A stretch of DNA of 64,000 nucleotides from positions 258,501 to 322,500 of the forward strand of contig JAXRKP010000119.1 of assembly GCA_037039925.1 (NCBI GenBank), given 5' to 3'. Numbering within the stretch: the stretch's first letter is position 1; each line of letters begins with the position of its first letter. The position numbers were made by a program, and so were the translations under genes. Shown here one piece after another: positions 1-64,000 of the stretch. Below the pieces are notes generated by a model that was not told the origin of the DNA, did no database searches, and saw only the letters and a program-made list of their open reading frames with translations. The DNA is from Doris montereyensis (Eukaryota > Mollusca > Gastropoda > Nudibranchia > Dorididae).

Positions 1-1247
1 AGTTGGAAGTCTAGTTATTTCAATTTTGAGAAATTTGCTTTCAAAGTTTTGTACATGCTCTAGTTTTACTACTGTTGCTTCTAAAACATCAATTAATATT
101 AATATCACGTCAAATCAAGGTAAGACACCTCTGAAACCACCACAGATGAATGATGATAACCTCAGAAGTAGAACATTATGTGTAACTCTATTTTGCTGAT
201 GAAGATGACTTAGGACTTTGGCATTCACAGGCCATGTGCGTGCTAACAAAGGTGCATAAGGGAGTCATCTTTCACAGCTGCCAAAACAAAAGTTGTAAAT
301 AAGGTACATGACTCTGAACATTGCTACCATTTGTGAAGATATCCATACAATAAATAGAACATTTTAATTTGCTTTATTTCGTTTTGAAATATATTGCTAA
401 ACTAGATGAAGTTAATTAAGAGAAAGCAGTAAGATAAAAAACTTACAAAAAGAGGAAGGACGTACACAGAATATCAATCAACTATATGTAGATAATACAA
501 AGAAACCACAAAACAAAAATCGCCCCCACCCCAAAAAAAGCCAAGACAAAATTCCAAACCCTACACCCACCCCCCCTCCAAAATGAGAAAAAATCAACAA
601 CCAAAGAATACCCCCCCCCCCCCCCCGACATTAATTTGCTTTTATTTTCAAGTCTTTAGGTGTACCAAATAAACAAATTCCAACAAAAATGTGTTGCAAT
701 GAATAAAAAAAGAAAGAAAGAACAAAAAAAAAAAAAAAAGACTAGACGGATCCACTGTGTTCATAAACAGTAACAGAGTTTCAAGCCTGGTGCAGCTAAT
801 GTAAATGATTGTTGCCATTCCAATGTCAAACAGATTTCAGTGTCACATGAAATGAGACAACATACTGTTTATTGGTGTGGTAAATAAGCGCAGGAAGACA
901 ATTCCTCCTTTCACAACTGGTATTTCCAACTTGCCAGTCTAACACTTTGTCACTCAAAGGAAACTTTACAAAGCATAGGCCTGTGTGTATTCATTTACTG
1001 AGGATGCAATTTTTAATTCAAAATAAACTGCCAGCTATGTAAATTTTTAATAGCCCTGACGAGTATCCATGCATGTATATATATATATATTTATATATAT
1101 ATAGAGACAAAGATAGATAGATAATATATATTCAATAAATATAAATATTGTTCAATCAACAAAACGTTATATTTGTAAATACAATTTTACTATCTTTGAT
1201 ACCCCTTTGAAATTCAATGTAAAAATAAGTTTATGAACATCTCAGTT
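1..1247. other. 3' flank / possible 3' UTR, no gene seen
   Basis: AT-rich sequence downstream of the LRRK stop. Contains a C run (611-626), an A run (723-739) and an (AT)n stretch (1075-1102). No convincing ORF. Confidence 0.5.
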
Positions 1248-1288
1248 AATTAATAATAATAATCATTATAGAAATCATTATAGTAATC

Positions 1289-1320
<32 letters not shown>

Positions 1321-1337
1321 TAATAATAATAATAATA
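1248..1337. repeat. (AAT)n microsatellite, left half
   Basis: Imperfect AAT/TAA repeat that resumes at 2117-2163 after the Tigger-like element, so the two halves were probably one array. Confidence 0.85.
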
Positions 1338-2115
1338 CAGTGGAACCTCTCTAATCGGGAACCCGGGGAATCGGGAAACCCCAGCAATCAGGAAGAAATC
1401 CCAGGGAACAGAATTTTTTATATAATTAACCTCTCTGTTAATCGGGACAATTTTTCACGAGCGTGCATTGATTATGACCACCATTTCCCCATTAATTATT
1501 TATTCCAACACTCACTTGTTATCCAAATTTTACCTCAAACAAAACTTCAATTATTACGTTAGTACTACACGTGTTATACATTAAATAATATGTACATAAT
1601 GTCATAAGTACCAGTACACGATGAAATAAGCCAGACGACACACCAGACATCCATTACCCAGATGCGAAATCAGGCGTTGAGCATGCCCTTACTCGTCCAT
1701 CTAACAATACAGTGCAGTGTTGATATTGGGTGACGTTTAAAAAGCAGAGTCGTGCGCTGTTTTAGCCTTTTATTGCCCGCTTATCCTGGCAGTCATAGGT
1801 TTGAACACGCAAGGAGATAATTAAGCAATCCACATTGCATTTTTAATTACGCGTCTTATGTATCTACCGTCCAACAATGCTCGATTGTGAGTGATACCAC
1901 TGATGAATGCCATGTTAGTTTAAATTTTATCAACTGGTTGAGTGGCTAAATAAATTGTTCATTTAATTCTATATTTTATCACTCACAGAAGGGCTTAAGT
2001 ACTTAAAACTGTTGAGGAAAAACCAAAATCCCTAGGTCCCCAGCCAATCGGGAAACCTGGCTAATTGGGACTATTTTGCAATCCACCAAAATTTTCCGAT
2101 CAGAACAGTTCCTCT

Positions 2116-2116
<1 letters not shown>
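1338..2116. mobile_element. Tigger/pogo-like non-autonomous element
   Basis: Left end CAGTGGAACC... and the reverse complement of the right end CAGAGGAACT... match at 16 of 21 positions, and both are bordered by TA (1336-1337; 2117-2118), the target duplication of Tc1/mariner/pogo elements. AATCGGGA-type subrepeats occur near both ends. No transposase frame, so a MITE-like derivative. Confidence 0.7.
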
Positions 2117-2155
<39 letters not shown>

Positions 2156-2163
2156 TAATAATA
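2117..2163. repeat. (AAT)n microsatellite, right half
   Basis: Continuation of the array at 1248-1337. Confidence 0.85.
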
Positions 2164-2681
2164 AATGTTGAAAGGGCACTTAATCTGCTAAAAGAGTCAT
2201 GAACTGTTAATATTATGCTCATAATTTCAGGAATCTGCATAATATGGAAAATATGTAGTATAGAAATATAAAGGTAATTTCTTCCTAAATCTATGACAGA
2301 AACATACAAAAACACGACACTCACTTAATCACACTTAATGAGTGCCTGAGAATGATCAATGGAAATGTAAAATCCTGGGGAGATGAAAATTCAATGGCAC
2401 TTGCACATAAGTTTTATACGATTTATAAAGAAAATAAAATGAAAAACACAACGCAACAAAAACATATCACGTATTTGTAAGATATTTGTCATGGATGTGC
2501 TCTGAATGATCTTCAGGAAATGAAATTTTATACAAAAAGTGACTAGTTTATAATGTACAATAAAATATCTTCAGTTGTCTCACGTTGTGAATGGAATTGA
2601 TTTACATTGTTTTCAAATTATGTACATGAAATAATTTACATCACATTGAACATTCCTAGGTCAAAGAAAGATATGGAGAAT

Positions 2682-63913
<61,232 letters not shown>

Positions 63914-64000
63914 CTGGTGGTAACAAGAGTAAAAACGATGCACAAAAGTATTAAATAGAAGAATGATCATTAATCTGCCTGAAGAAATATTGTTTGAAAA

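Overview
The window is animal nuclear DNA: one very intron-rich gene on the minus strand, buried in tandem repeats and mobile-element debris. No bacterial-type operons, plasmid, phage or CRISPR features are present. The split gene, the many tRNA-derived SINE copies, the CR1/L2-like LINE scraps and the long simple-sequence arrays fit a metazoan. A lophotrochozoan, probably a mollusc, is my best guess; that is inference from style, not from a diagnostic marker.

The gene encodes a ROCO-family multidomain kinase of the LRRK1/LRRK2 type, closer to LRRK1 in kinase-domain wording. I rebuilt 36 exons by hand from minus-strand AG/GT boundaries and codon phase. Reading 5' to 3' (high to low coordinate): ankyrin repeats (63.9-63.2 kb; the 5' end lies beyond the window), leucine-rich repeats (52.4-42.2 kb), Roc GTPase (41.6-38.2 kb), COR-A and COR-B (37.1-26.3 kb), a linker with Cys-containing motifs (25.0-24.4 kb), protein kinase (23.7-16.2 kb), then a WD40-like propeller ending in a TGA at 2682 (16.2-2.7 kb). 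About 6.9 kb of coding sequence is spread over 61 kb. Phases agree across all junctions if eight exons carry small frame-breaking indels (two in exon 1, two in exon 2, one each in exons 6, 10, 14, 16, 33 and 35). Exons 17-32, which hold COR-B, the whole kinase and the first WD40 segments, are clean. That favours assembly or sequencing indels over a dead gene, but the sequence alone cannot settle it.

The introns hold at least 20 tandem arrays. They include five long (GA)n tracts, a 36-bp array (12.16-13.7 kb), a 48-bp array in which 13 of 16 units carry a minus-strand GTAAGT, and a ~5 kb array at 58.0-63.1 kb that starts about 75 nt past the exon 1 donor. Interspersed elements include about 15 copies of one tRNA-like SINE (family A here), five of a second (family B), about ten of a third dispersed repeat (family C), six LINE reverse-transcriptase fragments, a broken mariner/Tc1-type transposase, a two-copy MITE with terminal inverted repeats and a Tigger-like element inserted in an (AAT)n microsatellite. 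Many ORFs of 60-400 codons come only from tandem repeats and are not genes.

I found no clear new multi-gene system. The most unusual material is structural: splice-donor copies amplified inside intronic tandem arrays, tandem duplication of a tRNA-like A-box half, nested and head-to-head SINEs, and satellites that grew out of a dispersed repeat.
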